Assembly: GCF_024679095.1 (NCBI RefSeq)
Contig: NW_026111206.1
Coordinates: forward strand, 504,753 to 568,752
Direction: 5' to 3'
Length of the DNA: 64,000 bases
From: Eriocheir sinensis
Taxonomy: Eukaryota; Arthropoda; Malacostraca; Decapoda; Varunidae
Made by a program: the position numbers and the translations under genes. The notes under the pieces are model-generated. The model was given only the letters and a program-made list of their open reading frames with translations, was not told the origin of the DNA and did no database searches. This document shows positions 15,576 to 33,701 of this stretch, piece after piece. Positions within the stretch are counted from its first letter, which is position 1. Each line of letters opens with the position of its first letter.

Positions 15576-16900
15576 AAATACAAATAAAATTAAGTAAATA
15601 CGAATCAAAAATGTATACAAAATACACATAAAATAATGAAAATTCGTATAAATATAAATAAACAAAATACCAATAAGAGAATGTGTATTTGTATAAATAC
15701 ATATATACAAAATGCACATAAAATAACGTAAATTTGTATAAAACTATATACAAAAATACACAGAAGTAATTAAATTTGTATGAAAATAGATATACAAAAT
15801 ACACACAAAATAAGCTAAATTTGAATTGAAATATATATACAAAATACATAAAATAAAGTAAATTCGTTTCAAATTTTTTTTAACAAATACACATATAATA
15901 ACGTAAATTTGTAAAAAAATATATAAACAAAATACACCAATAATCTAGTCATTCGTATGAAAATAAATAAACAAAAAATAATTAAATAATGTAAATTTGT
16001 ATGAGAAAACATATACAAAATACACATAAAATAACGTTTTAAGTTTCTATAAAAATATATGTACAAAAATGCACATAAAATTAGCTTGCATAAAAAAAAT
16101 ATATATAAAACACACATTAGATAATGTAAATGAGTATAAAAATATGTATACAAAATACCTATGAAATAATCTAAATTCGTATCGAGTTAAATTAAGAAAA
16201 TAACAATAAAATAATGTAATTTTGGATGAAAATATATATAGAAAACACACATAAAATAACCTAAATAAAAAGACAAATATACACTTTAAATAATTTAAAA
16301 TTGAATGAAATAAATATACAAAATAAACATAAAATAAGGTAAATTTGTAATAAAATATATGTAAGAATACATAAAATAATATAAATTTGTATGAAAATAT
16401 ATATACAAATATACATAAAAAAACATGAATTTGTATAAAATGTTTCAAAATATATACGAATACACACAATAAAATAACGTAATTTTTATGAAAATGTATA
16501 TATAAAATACACATAAAATAGTTTAAATACGTAGAAAAATATATATACAAAATACACATAAAATAATGTAAATTCGTAAAAAATTAAATACACAAAATTC
16601 CAATAAAAGAATGTATATATGTAGGAAAATATATATACAAAAACAAATAATAACTAAAATTTGTATAAAAATATATACAACAATACACAAAAATAATTTA
16701 AATTTGTTTGAAAATAGATATGCAACATACACATAAAGTTAGGCAAATTTGTATTGAAATACATATACAAAACTCACATAAAATAATGTAAATTTGTATG
16801 AAAATATATAAACAAATACATATAAAATCACGTAAATTTGGATAAAATATATATATACAAAATATACATTAAATATTTTAAATATGTATAAAAATATATT
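14957..16900 (-). repeat. Satellite block 10 (minus)
   Basis: Minus-strand body of the first copy of the repeated unit U. Direct counterparts are blocks 14 and 20. It includes a long (TA)n tract (15489-15573). It ends at junction J2 (TATATTATATTATATATAT). Confidence 0.93.
15489..15573. repeat. (TA)n tract, about 85 bp
   Basis: Pure TA run inside the unit that starts GTAGATTTCTATAAAT and continues with ACAAAATACAAATAAAATT. It sits at the same higher-order position as the tracts at 19482, 28881 and 57176. Confidence 0.98.
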
Positions 16901-18000
16901 ATATTATATATATTTTTTTTTATATTTGCGTTATTTATGTGTATTTTGTATATGTTTTCTCATAGAAATTTACATTATTTTATTGGTATTTTGCATATTT
17001 ATTTTGATACGAATTACATGATTATTTGTATATTTTTTACATTTTTTATACGTAATTACATTATTTAATGTGTATTTTGTTTATATATTTTTATACAAAT
17101 TTACGTTATTATATGTGTATTTGTATAGGTATTTTGATACAAATTTACATTATTTTATGTATCTTGTATATATATTTCAATTCAAATTTAGCTTATTTTA
17201 TGTGTATTTTGTATATCTATTTATTTTAATACAAAATCAAATATTTTATGTTTTTTCGTATATATATTTTTATAAAAAAATGCGTTATTTTATGGGTATT
17301 TTGCATCTTAATTTTCATACAAATTTACATTGTTTTATTAATATTTTCTGTATTTATTTTGATACGATTTTACATTATTTTATTTGTGTTTTGTATATAT
17401 TTTTTTATACATATTTACATTATTTAATGTTTTTTTTGTATATATATTTGATACAAATATACGTTATTTTAAGTCTATATATTTATATATTTTCATTCAA
17501 ATTTACATTATTATTATTTATATTTATAGGATTTTACATTATTCTATTTCTTTTTTGTATATATTTTTTTATACACATTTACATTATTTAATGTGTATCT
17601 TGCATATATATTTTATACAAATTTACGTTATTTTAAGTGTATTTGTTTATATATTTTCATTCAAATTTACATTATTCTATGTGTATTTTGTATATGTATT
17701 TCAATACAAATTTACCTAATTTTATGTGTATTTTGTATATTTCTTTTCATACAAATTTTAAATATTTTTGTGTATTTTTGTATATAGTTTTATACTAATT
17801 TAGGGTATTTTATGTACGCATTTACTTTATTTAATGTGTGTTTTGTATATATATTTTTATGCAAATTTACTTTATTTTATGTGCATTTTTGTACATATAT
17901 ATTTTTCGAAATTTGCGTTAATTTATGTGTATTTGTATATGTTTTCTCATACAAATTTACATTATTTTATTGCTATTTTGTTTATTTATTTTGATACGAA
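16901..18000 (+). repeat. Satellite block 11 (plus), composite
   Basis: 16901 to about 17510 matches unit U (21.0-21.6 and 30.4-30.96 kb). At about 17510-17525, ATTATTATTTATATTTATAG breaks the unit rhythm, and the sequence changes to match 51125-51612. This looks like a recombination joint. The block ends at junction J4 (GATACGAATGAAAATAGATA). Confidence 0.9.
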
Positions 18001-18143
18001 TGAAAATAGATATACAAAATATACATAAAATAAACTAAATTTGTATTGAAATATATATACAAAATACATAAAATAATGTAAATTTGTATCAAAATATTTT
18101 AACAGATGCGCATAAAATAACGTAAATTTGTTTTAAAATATAC
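18001..18143 (-). repeat. Satellite block 12 (minus), three units
   Basis: The shortest orientation block. It matches 38390-38530, where the minus orientation continues for 2.6 kb. Here it stops in TTTTAAAATATACAATATCT and returns to plus, so the rest of the minus arm appears to be missing. Confidence 0.9.
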
Positions 18144-18955
18144 AATATCTATTTTCATACGAATTTAATTACTTCTGTGTATTTTTGTATAGTTTTATAC
18201 AAATTTACGTTATTTTATGTGAATTTTGTATATTTATATTTATACAAATACACATTCTTTTATTGGTATTTTGTTTATTTATTTTGATACGAATTTACAT
18301 TATTTTATGTGTATTTTGTATACATTTTCTTATACGTATTTACTTCATTTTATGTGTATTTTGTATATATATTTTTATACAAATGTGTATTCGTATATAT
18401 ATTTTGAAATAAATTTACATTGTTTTATATGTATTTTGCATATCTATTTCAATACCGATTTCCCTTATTGTATGTGTATTTTGTATATTTATTTTAATAC
18501 AAATTAATTTTTCATGTGTATTTTGGAATCTATATTTTTATAAAAAATGCGTTATTTAATGGGTATTTTGCATCTTTATTTTCATACAAATTTACATTGT
18601 TTTATTAATATTCTGTGTATTTATTTTGATACGATTTTACATTATTCTATTTGTGTTTACATGTATTTAAATACAAATTTAACTAATTATATGTGTATTT
18701 TGTATATCTATTTTCATACAAATTGAAATCTATTTTTTTGTTTTTTTGTATATATTTTTATTCAAATTTTCGTAATTTTATGTGTATTTTGTATATTTAT
18801 TTTCCTACAAATATACGTTCTTTTATCGGAATTTTGTTTATTTATTTTGATACGAATTTTAATTTTTTAGGTGTATTTGATATATATATTTTTATACTTA
18901 TTTACAAAGTTTTATATGTATTTTGAATATATATTTTCATAGAAATTTACTCTAT
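18144..18955 (+). repeat. Satellite block 13 (plus), composite
   Basis: 18144 to about 18655 resembles 9020-9540. At ATTTGTGTTTACATGTATTT (18647-18666) it changes to the segment that precedes J1 in unit U. It ends at a J1 junction. Confidence 0.9.
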
Positions 18956-20994
<2,039 letters not shown>

Positions 20995-22898
20995 TATATT
21001 TTTATTGATATTTGCGTTATTTATGTGTATTTTGTATATGTTTTCTCATAGAAATTTACATTATTTAATTGGTATTTTGTCTATTTTTTTTATACGAATT
21101 ACATGATTATTTGTGTATTTTTTACATTTTTTTATACGTATTTAAATAATTTAATGTGTATTTTGTTTATATATTTTTATACAAATTTACGTTTTTATAT
21201 GTGTATTTGTATAGGTATTTTGATACAAATTTACATTATTTTATGTATTTTGTATATATATTTCAATTCAAATTTAGCTTATTTTATGTGTATTTTGTAT
21301 ATCTATTTATTTTAATACAAAATCAAATATTTTATGTTTTTTCGTATATATATTTAAAAAAAAAATGCGTTATTTTATGGGTATTTTGCATCTTAATTTT
21401 CATACAAATTTACATTATTTTATTAATATTTTCTGTATTTATTTTGATACGATTTTACATTATTTTATTTGTGTTTTGTATATATTTTTTTATACATATT
21501 TACATTATTTAATGTTTTTTTTTGTATTTATATTTGATACAAATTTACGTAATTTTAAGTCTATATGTTTATATATTTTCATTCAAATTTACATTATTTT
21601 AAGTGTATTTTGTATACGAATTTACATTGTTTTATATGTACTTTGTATATATATTTTTATACGCATTTACATTATTTAATATTTATTTTGAATATATATT
21701 TTTATACAAATTCATGGTATTTTATGTGTATTTGTATATATTTTCATATAAATTTACATTATTTTATGTGTATTTTGTACATATATTTTATTACAAATCT
21801 ACCTTATTTTATGTTTATTTTGTATGTGTATTTTGTATATTTATATTTATCCAAATACACATTCTTTTATTGGTATTTTGTTTATTTATTTTAATTCGAA
21901 TTAACATTATTTTATGTGTATTTTGTATACATTTTTTTATACGTATTTACTTAATTTTATGTGTATTTTGTATATATATTTTTTTTAGAAATCTACGTTA
22001 TTTTATTTGTATTCGTATATATATTTTGAAACAAATTGACATTGTTTTATATGTATTTTTGCATATCTCTTTCAATACAAATTTACCTTATTGTATGTGC
22101 ATTTTGTATATTTATTTCAATACAAATTTAAATATTTTATGTGTATTTTGGTATATATATTTTTATAAGAAATGCGCTATTTTATGGGAATTTTGCATCT
22201 TTATTTTCATACAAACTTACATTATTTTATTTTCATAGAAATTTACTCTATTTTATGAGTATTCGTATATATATTTTGATACAAATTTACATTATTGATG
22301 TGTATTTTGCATATCTATTTCAATACAAATTTACTTTATTGTACGTGCATTTTGTATATTTATTTTAATACAAATTTAATTATTTTATATGTATTTTTGT
22401 ATATATATTTTTATGCAAATATACGTTATTATATTCATACAAATTTACGGTATTATATGTGTATTTGTATAAATATTTTGATACAAATTTACTTTATTTC
22501 ATGTATTTTGTATATATATTTCAATTCAAATTTAGCTTATTTTGTGTGTATTTTGTATATATTTTCATACAAATTTAATTACTTCTGTGTATTTTTGTAT
22601 ATAGTTTTATATAAATTTACGTTATTTTATGTGTATTTTGTATATTTATATTTATACAAATACACATTCTTTTATTGGTATTTTGTTTATTTATTTTGAT
22701 ACGAGTTTACATTATTTTATGTGTATTTTGTATACATTTTTTTATACGTATTTACTTCATTTTATGTGTATTTTGTATATATATTTTTATAGAAATCTAC
22801 GTTATTTTATGTGTATTCGTATACATATTTTGAAACAAATTTACATTGCCTTATATGTATTTTGCATATCTATTTCAATACAAAATTACCTTATTGTA
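20995..22898 (+). repeat. Satellite block 15 (plus), composite
   Basis: Matches unit U until about 21612. It then changes at GTGTATTTTGTATACGAATT, where a unit is fused out of phase. Its right part resembles 42.45-43.5 kb read on the other strand. It ends at TTATTGTACATATAAAAC (22891-22908). Confidence 0.9.
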
Positions 22899-24415
22899 CA
22901 TATAAAACAATGTAAATTTGTTTCAAAATATATGTACGAATACACATAAAATAACGTAGATATCTATAGAAATACAAAATACACATAAAATTAAGTAAAT
23001 ACGTATTAAAAATGTAAACAAAATACACATAAAATAATGTAAATTGAAACAAAATAAATAAACAAAATACTAAAAGAATGTGTATTTGTATAAATATAAA
23101 TGTACACATATAAAATAAACATAAAATAAGGTAAATTTGTAATGAAATATATGTACAAAATACACATAAAATAATGTAAATTTATATGAAAATATATATA
23201 CAAATAAACATAAAATACCATGAATTTGTATAAAATTATATATTCAAAATAAATATTAAATAATGTAAATGCGTATAAAAATATATATACAAAGTACATA
23301 TAAAATAATGTAAACTCGTATCAATATAAATCAACAAAATACCAATAAAATAATATATATTTGAATGAAAATAGATTTACAAAATACACATAACCTAACT
23401 AAAATTTGTATTGAAATATATACAAAAATACATAATAATAATTTGAGTTTGTATGAAAATAGATATTCAAAATACACATAAAACTAGGTAAATTTCTTTT
23501 GAAATATATATACAAAACACCCATAAAATATTGTAAATTGTGTCAAAATATATAAACAAATACACATAAAATAACGTAAATTTGTATGAAAAATATATAC
23601 AAAATACACATAGAATAATGTCAAATCGTATCAAAATGAATGAGCAGAATATCAATAAAATAACGTAAATTTGTATGAAAATAAAGATGCAAAATACCCA
23701 TAAAATAAAGCATATTTTTATAAAAATGCATATAGAAAAATACACATAGAATAATTAAATTTGTATTAAAATTAATATACAAAATGCATATACAATAAAT
23801 TTAAATTTGATTATATTAAATGAAATATATATACAAAATAAACATAAAATAAGGTAAATTTGTTATAAAATATATGTAAGAATACACATAAAATAATATA
23901 AATTTGTATGAAAATATATATACAAATACACATAAAATAACATGAATTTGTATAAAATTTGTTTCAAAATATATACGAATACTCACAATAAAATAACGTA
24001 AATTTTTATGAAAAGGTATATATAAAATACACATAAAATAATTTAAATACGTAGAAAAATATATATACAAAATACACATAAAATAATGTAAATTCGTAAG
24101 AAATTAAATACACAAAATTCCAATAAAAGAATGTATATTTGTAGGAAAAAATATATACAAAAAACAAATAAAATAACTAAAATTTGTATAAAAATATATA
24201 CAAAAATACACAAAAATAATTTAAATTTGTTTGAAAATAGATATGCAAAATACACATAAAGTTAGGCAAATTTGTATTGAAATACATATACAAAACTCAC
24301 ATAAAATAATGTAAATTTGTATGAAAATATATAAACAAATACATATAAAATAACGTAAATTTGGATAAAATATATATATACAAAATATACATTAAATATT
24401 TTAAATATTTAAATA
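22899..24415 (-). repeat. Satellite block 16 (minus), composite
   Basis: A same-strand joint lies near 23795-23820 (TAAATTTAAATTTGATTATA). From there rightwards it matches 29773-30385, the start of the 3.9 kb duplication. It ends in a J2 junction. Confidence 0.9.
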
Positions 24416-27400
24416 TATTATATATATTTTTATTGATATTTGCGTTATTTATGTGTATTTTGTATATGTTTTCTCATAGAAATTTACATTATTTTATTGG
24501 TATTTTGTCTATTTATTTTGATACGAATTACATGATTATTTGTGTATTTTGTACATTTTTTTTATACGTATTTACATTATATAATGTGTATTTTGTTTAT
24601 ATATTTTGATACAAATTTACATTATTTTATGTATTTTGTATATATATTTCAATTCAAATTTAGCTTATTTCATGTGTATTTTGTATATCTATTTATTTTA
24701 ATACAAAATCAAATATTTTGTGTTTTTTCGTATATATATTTTTATAAAAAAATGCGTTATTTTATGGTTATTTTGCATCTTAATTTTCATACAATTTTAC
24801 ATTATTTTATTAATATTTTCTGTATTTATTTTGATACGATTATACATTATTTTATTTGTGTTTTGTATATATTTTTTTATACATATTTACATTATTTAAT
24901 GTGTTTTTTGTATATATATTTGATACAAATTTACGTTATTTTAAGATTATATGTTTATATATTTTCATTCAAATTTACATTATTTTATGTGTATTTTGTA
25001 TATGTATTTCACTACAAATTTACCTAATTTTATATGTTTTTTGTATATTTATTTTCATACAAGTTTAAATTATTTTTGTGTATTTTTGTAAATAGTTTTA
25101 TACAAATTTAGGTTATTTTATGTGTATTTTGTATATCTATTTTCATACAAATACACATTCTTTTCATGATATTTTGTTTATTTATTTTGACACGAATTAA
25201 CATTATTTAATGTGTATTTTGTATATATATTTTTATACGTATTTACATTATTTCAAGTGTATTTTGTATATATATTTCTATAGAAATCTGTGTTATTTTA
25301 TGTGTATTCGTATATATATTTTGAAACAAATTTACATTGTTTTATGTGTATTTTGCATATTTTTTGAATACAAATTTACCTTATTGTATGTGCATTTTGT
25401 ATATTAATTTTAATACAAATTTGATTAATCTATGTGTATTTTTGTATATGTTTTTTTATAAAAATATGCTTTATTTTATTGGTATTTTGCATCTTTATTT
25501 TCATACAAATTTACATTATTTTATTGATATTCTGTGTATTTATTTTGATATGATTTTACATTATTCTATTTGTATTTTGTATATATATTTTATATAAAAT
25601 GTATTTATTTTCATTTCATACAAATCTACATTATTTTATGTGTTTTTTGTACATGTATTTAAATACAAATTTAACTAGTTATATATGTATTTTGTATATC
25701 TATTTTGTATGTATATTTTCATAGAAATTTACTCTATTTTATGAGTATTCGTAGATATATTTTGATACAAATTTACATTATTAATGTGTATTTTGCATAT
25801 CTATTTCAATACAAATTTACTTTATTGTACGTTCATTTTGTATATTTATTTTAATACAAATTTAATTATTTTATATGTCTTTTTGTATATATATTTTTAT
25901 GCAAATATGCGTTATTATATGGATATTTTGCATCTTTATTTTCATACAAATTTACATTATTTTATTGATATTCACTTTATTTATTTTGATTCGATTTAAC
26001 ATTATTCTATGTGTATTTTGTATATATTTTTTTTATACATATTTACATTATTTAATGTTCATTTTGTATATATATTTTATCCAAATTTACATTATTTTAT
26101 GTGTATTTGTTTATATATTTTCATACAAATTTACACTATTTTATGTGTTTTTTGTATATATATTTTCCTACGTATTTAAATTATTTTATGTGTATTTTGT
26201 ATATACATTTTCATAAAAAAATTACGTTATTTTATTGTGTGTATAAGTATATATTTTGATACAAATTTTATACAAATTCATGTTATTTAATGAGTATTGG
26301 TATATATATTTTCATACACATTTATATTATTTTATGTTTATTTTGTATATTTATTTCATTCAATTTTAGATTATTTTATGTGTATATTTGTATTTGTATT
26401 TAGGTTATTTTATGTGTATTTTGTATATATATTTTCATCCAAAATTACAATATTTTATTGGTATTTTCTTAATTTAATTCTATACGAGTTTAGATTATTT
26501 CATAGGTGTTTTGTATACATATTTTTATACTCATTTACATTATCTAATGTGTGTTTTGTATACATATTTTTATGCAAATTTATTTTATGTTCATTTTTGT
26601 ACATATATTTTTATAGAAATTTGCGTTATTTTATGTATATAGTTTTATATAAATTTACGTTATTTTATGTGCATTTTGTATATTTATATTTATACAAATA
26701 CACATTCTTTTATTGGTATATTGTTTATTTACATTTATACGAATTTACATTATTTTATGTGTATTTTGTATACATTTTTTTATACGTATTTACTTAATTT
26801 TATGTGTATTTTGTATATGTATTTTTATAGAAATCTACGTTATTTTATGTGTATTCGTATATATATTTTGAAACAAATTTACATTATTTTATATGTATTT
26901 TGCATATCTATTTCAATACAAATTTACCTTATTGTATGTGCATTTTGTATATTTATTTCAATACAAATTCAAATATTTTATGTGTATTTTGGTATCAATA
27001 ATTTAAAAAAAAAGGGTTATTTTATAGGTATTTTGCATCTTAATTTTCATACAAATTTACATTATTTTATTAATATTCTGTGTATATATTTTGATACGAT
27101 TTTACATTATTCTATTTGTGTTTTGTATATATTTTTTGATACATATTTACATTTTTTAATGTGTATTTTGTATATATATTTCATACAAATTTACGTTATT
27201 ATATGTGTATTTGTTTATATATTTTCTTTCAAATTTACATTATTTTATTTGTATTTTGTATATGTAAATCAATACAAATTAACCGAATTTTATGTGTATT
27301 TTGTATATTTCTTTTCATACAAATTTAAATTAAATTAATATATATTTGAATGAAAATAAATTTACAAAATACACATAACATAACTAAAATTTGTATTAAA

Positions 27401-27762
27401 ATATATACAAAAATACATAGAAATAATTTGAGTTTGTATGAAAATAGATATATAAAATACACAAAATTATTTAAATTTCCTTTGAAATGTATATACAAAA
27501 TAGCCATAAAATATTGTAAATTTGTGTCAAAATATATAAACAAATACACATAAAATAACGTAAATTTGAATGAAAAATATATACAAAATACACATAGAAT
27601 AATGTCAATTCGTATCAAAATGAATGAGCAGAATATCAATAAAATAATGTAAATTTGTATGAAAATAAAGATGCAAAATACCCAAAAAATATAGCATATG
27701 TTTATAAAAATACAGATACAAAAATACACATCGAATAATTAAATTTGTATTAAAATTAATAT
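23815..27762 (+). repeat. 3.9 kb duplication, copy A
   Basis: Direct duplicate of 29773-33644. Offsets are 5957 bp at the left, 6009 bp in the middle and 5885 bp at the right, and change only at two indels apart from a few bases. Copy A lacks one unit near 24600. Confidence 0.88.
24416..27335 (+). repeat. Satellite block 17 (plus)
   Basis: Main part of copy A of the 3.9 kb duplication. Compared with copy B it lacks one whole unit near 24600-24605 and retains 124 bp near 26365-26488. It ends at junction J5 (TTAAATTAAATTAATATATA). Confidence 0.93.
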
Positions 27763-28018
27763 ACAAAAGGCACATACAATAAAGAAAATTTGTATTGAAA
27801 CAGATATCGGAATACACATAAATAATGTAAATTTGTATCAAAATATATATACGAATACACATAAAATAGAGTAAATTTCTATAAAAATATATATTAAAAA
27901 TACATATAAAATTATGTAAATAAGTATAAAAATATATATATATATATATATATCAAATACACCTAAAATAATGAGAATTCGTATCAAAATCAATAAACAA
28001 AATTCCGATAAAAGAACG
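27336..28018 (-). repeat. Satellite block 18 (minus), composite
   Basis: The first 430 bp is the end of copy A. After about 27762 it changes to units resembling 14270-14634, including the short (TA)n at 27932-27953. It ends at J17. Confidence 0.9.
27932..27953. repeat. Short (TA)n tract, 22 bp
   Basis: Intermediate-length allele-like state of the tracts at 14428 and 58198. It is flanked by TAAGTATAAAA and CAAATACACCTAAAATAATG. Confidence 0.95.
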
Positions 28019-28351
28019 TACAAATTTACATTATTTTATGTGTATTTTGTACATGTATTTAAATACAAATTTAACTAATTATATGTGTATTTTGTATATC
28101 TATTTTCATACAAATTGAAATCTATTTTTTTGTTTTTTTTTGTATATATTTTTATTCAAATTTTCGTAATTTTATATGTATTTTGTATATTTATTTCACT
28201 ACAAATATACGTTCTTTTATCGAAATTTCGTTTATTTATTTTGATACGAATTTTCATTTTTTTAGGTGTATTTGATATATATATATTTTTATACTTATTT
28301 GCATAATTTTATATGTATTTTGAATATATATTTTCATAGAAATTTACTCTA
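28019..28351 (+). repeat. Satellite block 19 (plus)
   Basis: Same junction-bounded segment as 14635-14956 (J17 to J1). It opens the third copy of unit U. Confidence 0.92.
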
Positions 28352-30385
<2,034 letters not shown>

Positions 30386-33216
30386 ATATATATTTTTATT
30401 GATATTTGCGTTAATTATGTGTATTTTGTATATGTTTTCTCATAGAAATTTACATTATTTTATTGCTATTTTGTCTATTTATTTTGATACGAATTACATG
30501 ATTATTTGTGTATTTTGTACATTTTTTTATACGTATTTACATTATTTAATGTGTATTTTGTTTACATATTTTTATACAAATTTACGTTATTATATGTGTA
30601 TTTGTATAAGTATTTTGATACAAATTTACATTATTTTATGTATTTTGTATATATATTTCAATTCAAATTTAGCTTATTTTATGTGTATTTTGTATATCTA
30701 TTTATTTTAATACAAAATCAAATATTTTATGTTTTTTCGTATATATATTTTTATAAAAAAATGCGTTATTTTATGGGCATTTTGCATCTTAATTTTCTTA
30801 CAAATTTACATTATTTTATTAATATTTTCTGTATTTATTTTGATACGATTTTACATTATTTTATTTGTGTTTTGTATATATTTTTTTATACATATTTACA
30901 TTATTTAATTTGTTTTTTGTATATATATTTGATACAAATTTACATTATTTTAAGTCTAGATGTTTATATATTTTCATTCAAATTTACATTATTTTATGTG
31001 TATTTTGTATATATATTTCAATACAAATTTACCTAATTTTATATGTTTTTTGTATATTTATTTTCATACAAGTTTAAATTATTTTTGTGTATTTCTGTAT
31101 ATAGTTTTATACAAATTTAGGTTATTTTATGTGTATTTTGTATATCTATTTTCATACAAATACACATTCTTTTCATGATATTTTGTTTATTTATTTTGAC
31201 ACGAATTAACATTATTTAATGTGTATTTTGTATATATATTTTTATACGTATTTACATTATTTCAAGTGTATTTTGTATATATATTTCTATAGAAATCTAC
31301 GTTATTTTATGTGTATTCGTATATATATTTTGAAACAAATTTACATTGTTTCATGTGTATTTTGCATATTTTTTCAATCCAAATTTACCGTATTGTATGT
31401 GCATTTTGTATATTAATTTTAATACAAATTTGATTAATCTATGTGTATTTTTGTATATGTATTTTTATAAAAATATGCTTTATTTTATGGGTATTTTGCG
31501 TCTTTATTTTCATACAAATTTACATTATTTTATTGATATTCTGTGTATTTATTTTGATATGATTTTACATTATTCTATGTGTATTTTGTATATATATTTT
31601 ATATAAAATGTATTTGTTTTCATTTCATACAAATCTACATTATTTTATGTGTTTTTTGTACATGTATTTAAATACAAATTTAACTAGTTATATGTGTATT
31701 TTGTATATCTATTTTGTATGTATATTTTCATAGAAATTTACTCTATTTTATGAGTATTCGTATATATATTTTGATACAAATTTACATTATTGATGTGTAT
31801 TTTGCATATCTATTTCAATACAAATTTACTTTATTGTACGTGCATTTTGTATATTTATTTTATTACAAATTTAATTATTTTATATGTATTTTTGTATATA
31901 TATTTTTATGCAAATATGCGTTATTATATGGATATTTTGCATCTTTATTTTCATACAAATTTACATTATTTTATTGATATTCACTTTATTTATTTTGATT
32001 CGATTTAACATTATTCTATGTGTATTTTGTATATATTTTTTTTATACATATTTACATTATTTAATGTTCATTTTGTATATATATTTTATCCAAATTTACA
32101 TTATTTTATGTGTATTTGTTTATATATTTTCATACAAATTTACACTATTTTATGTGTTTTTTGTATATATATTTTCCTACGTATTTAAATTATTTTATGT
32201 GTATTTTGTATATACATTTTCATAAAAAAATTACGTTATTTTATTGTGTGTATAAGTATATATTTTGATACAAATTTTATACAAATTCATGTTATTTAAT
32301 GTGTATTGGTATATATATTTTCATACACATTTATATTATTTTATGTTTATTTTGTATATTTATTTCATTCAATTTTAGATTATTTCATAGGTATTTTGTA
32401 TACATATTTTTATACTCATTTACTTTATCTAATGTGTGTTTTGTATACATATTTTTATGCAAATTTATTTTACGTTCATTTTTGTACATATATTTTTATA
32501 GAAATTTGCGTTATTTTATGTATATAGTTTTATATAAATTTACGTTATTTTATGTGCATTTTGTATATTTATATTTATACAAATACACATTCTTTTATTG
32601 GTATATTGTTTATTTACATTTATACGAATTTACATTATTTTATGTGTATTTTGTATACATTTTTTTATACGTATTTACTTAATTTTATGTGTATTTTGTA
32701 TATGTATTTTTATAGAAATCTACGTTATTTTATGTGTATTCGTATATATATTTTGAAACAAATTTACATTATTTTATATGTATTTTGCATATCTATTTCA
32801 ATACAAATTTACATTATTGTATGTGCATTTTGTATATTTATTTTAATACAAATTCAAATATTTTATGTGTATTTTGGTATCAATAATAAAAAAAAATGGG
32901 TTATTTTATAGGTATTTTGCATCTTAATTTTCATACAAATTTACATTATTTTATTAATATTCTGTGTATATATTTTGATACGATTTTACATTATTCTATT
33001 TGTGTTTTGTATATATTATTTGATACATATTTACATTATTTAATGTGTATTTTGTATATATATTTCATACAAATTTACGTTATTATATGTGTATTTGTTT
33101 ATATATTTTCTTTCAAATTTACATTATTTTATTTGTATTTTGTATATGTATTTCAATACAAATTAACCGAATTTTATGTGTATTTTGTATATTTCTTTTC
33201 ATACAAATTTAAATTA
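30386..33216 (+). repeat. Satellite block 21 (plus)
   Basis: Main part of copy B. The offset from block 17 is 6009 bp before 32374 and 5885 bp after it, because of a 124-bp deletion. It ends at the second J5 junction. Confidence 0.93.
32374..32385. other. Scar of a 124-bp deletion at a 12-bp repeat
   Basis: TTTAGATTATTT occurs once here. In copy A it occurs twice, at 26365-26376 and 26489-26500. The 124 bp between the start points is exactly the change in offset between the copies (6009 to 5885). Confidence 0.93.
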
Positions 33217-33701
33217 AATTAATATATATTTGAACGAAAATAAATTTACAAAATACACATAACATAACTAAAATTTGTATTAAAATATATACAAAAATAC
33301 ATAGAAATAAGTTGAGTTTGTATGAAAATAGATATATAAAATACACAAAATTATTTAAATTTCTTTTGAAATGTATATACAAAATACCCATGAAATATTG
33401 TAAATTTGTGTCAAAATATATAAACAAATACACATAAAATAACGTAAATTTGAATGAAAAATATATACAAAATACACATAGAATAATGTCAATTCGTATC
33501 AAAATGAATGAGCAGAATATCAATAAAATAATGTAAATTTGTATGAAAATAAAGATGCAAAATACCCAAAAAATATAGCATATGTTTAAAAAAATACAGA
33601 TACAAAAATACACATCGAATAATTAAATTTGTATTAAAAATAATATACAAAATGCGTATATAATAAGGTAAATTTGTATTGAAAAAATATGCAACATACA
33701 C
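33217..33701 (-). repeat. Satellite block 22 (minus)
   Basis: End of copy B, matching 27336-27762. It is then joined to plus-strand units at ACATACACGTTTACTCATAC (33694-33713), a switch that I see only once. Confidence 0.91.

Larger units (their letters stand above)
14635..17510 (+). repeat. Repeated unit U, copy 1
   Basis: Order: J17, plus segment, J1, minus body with (TA)n, J2, plus segment. It is about 2.9 kb and ends at a joint near 17510. Confidence 0.83.

Noticed and set aside
14950..17510. Unit U as a transposon with inverted ends
   Set aside because: Its ends are ordinary satellite units, with no target-site duplication, no terminal repeat distinct from the array and no coding capacity.
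26667..27338. Open frame of 223 codons, the longest on this strand set
   Set aside because: It is a 15-residue periodic translation of the satellite, with no domain, no varied composition and shifted homologues in paralogous copies. I do not call it a gene.
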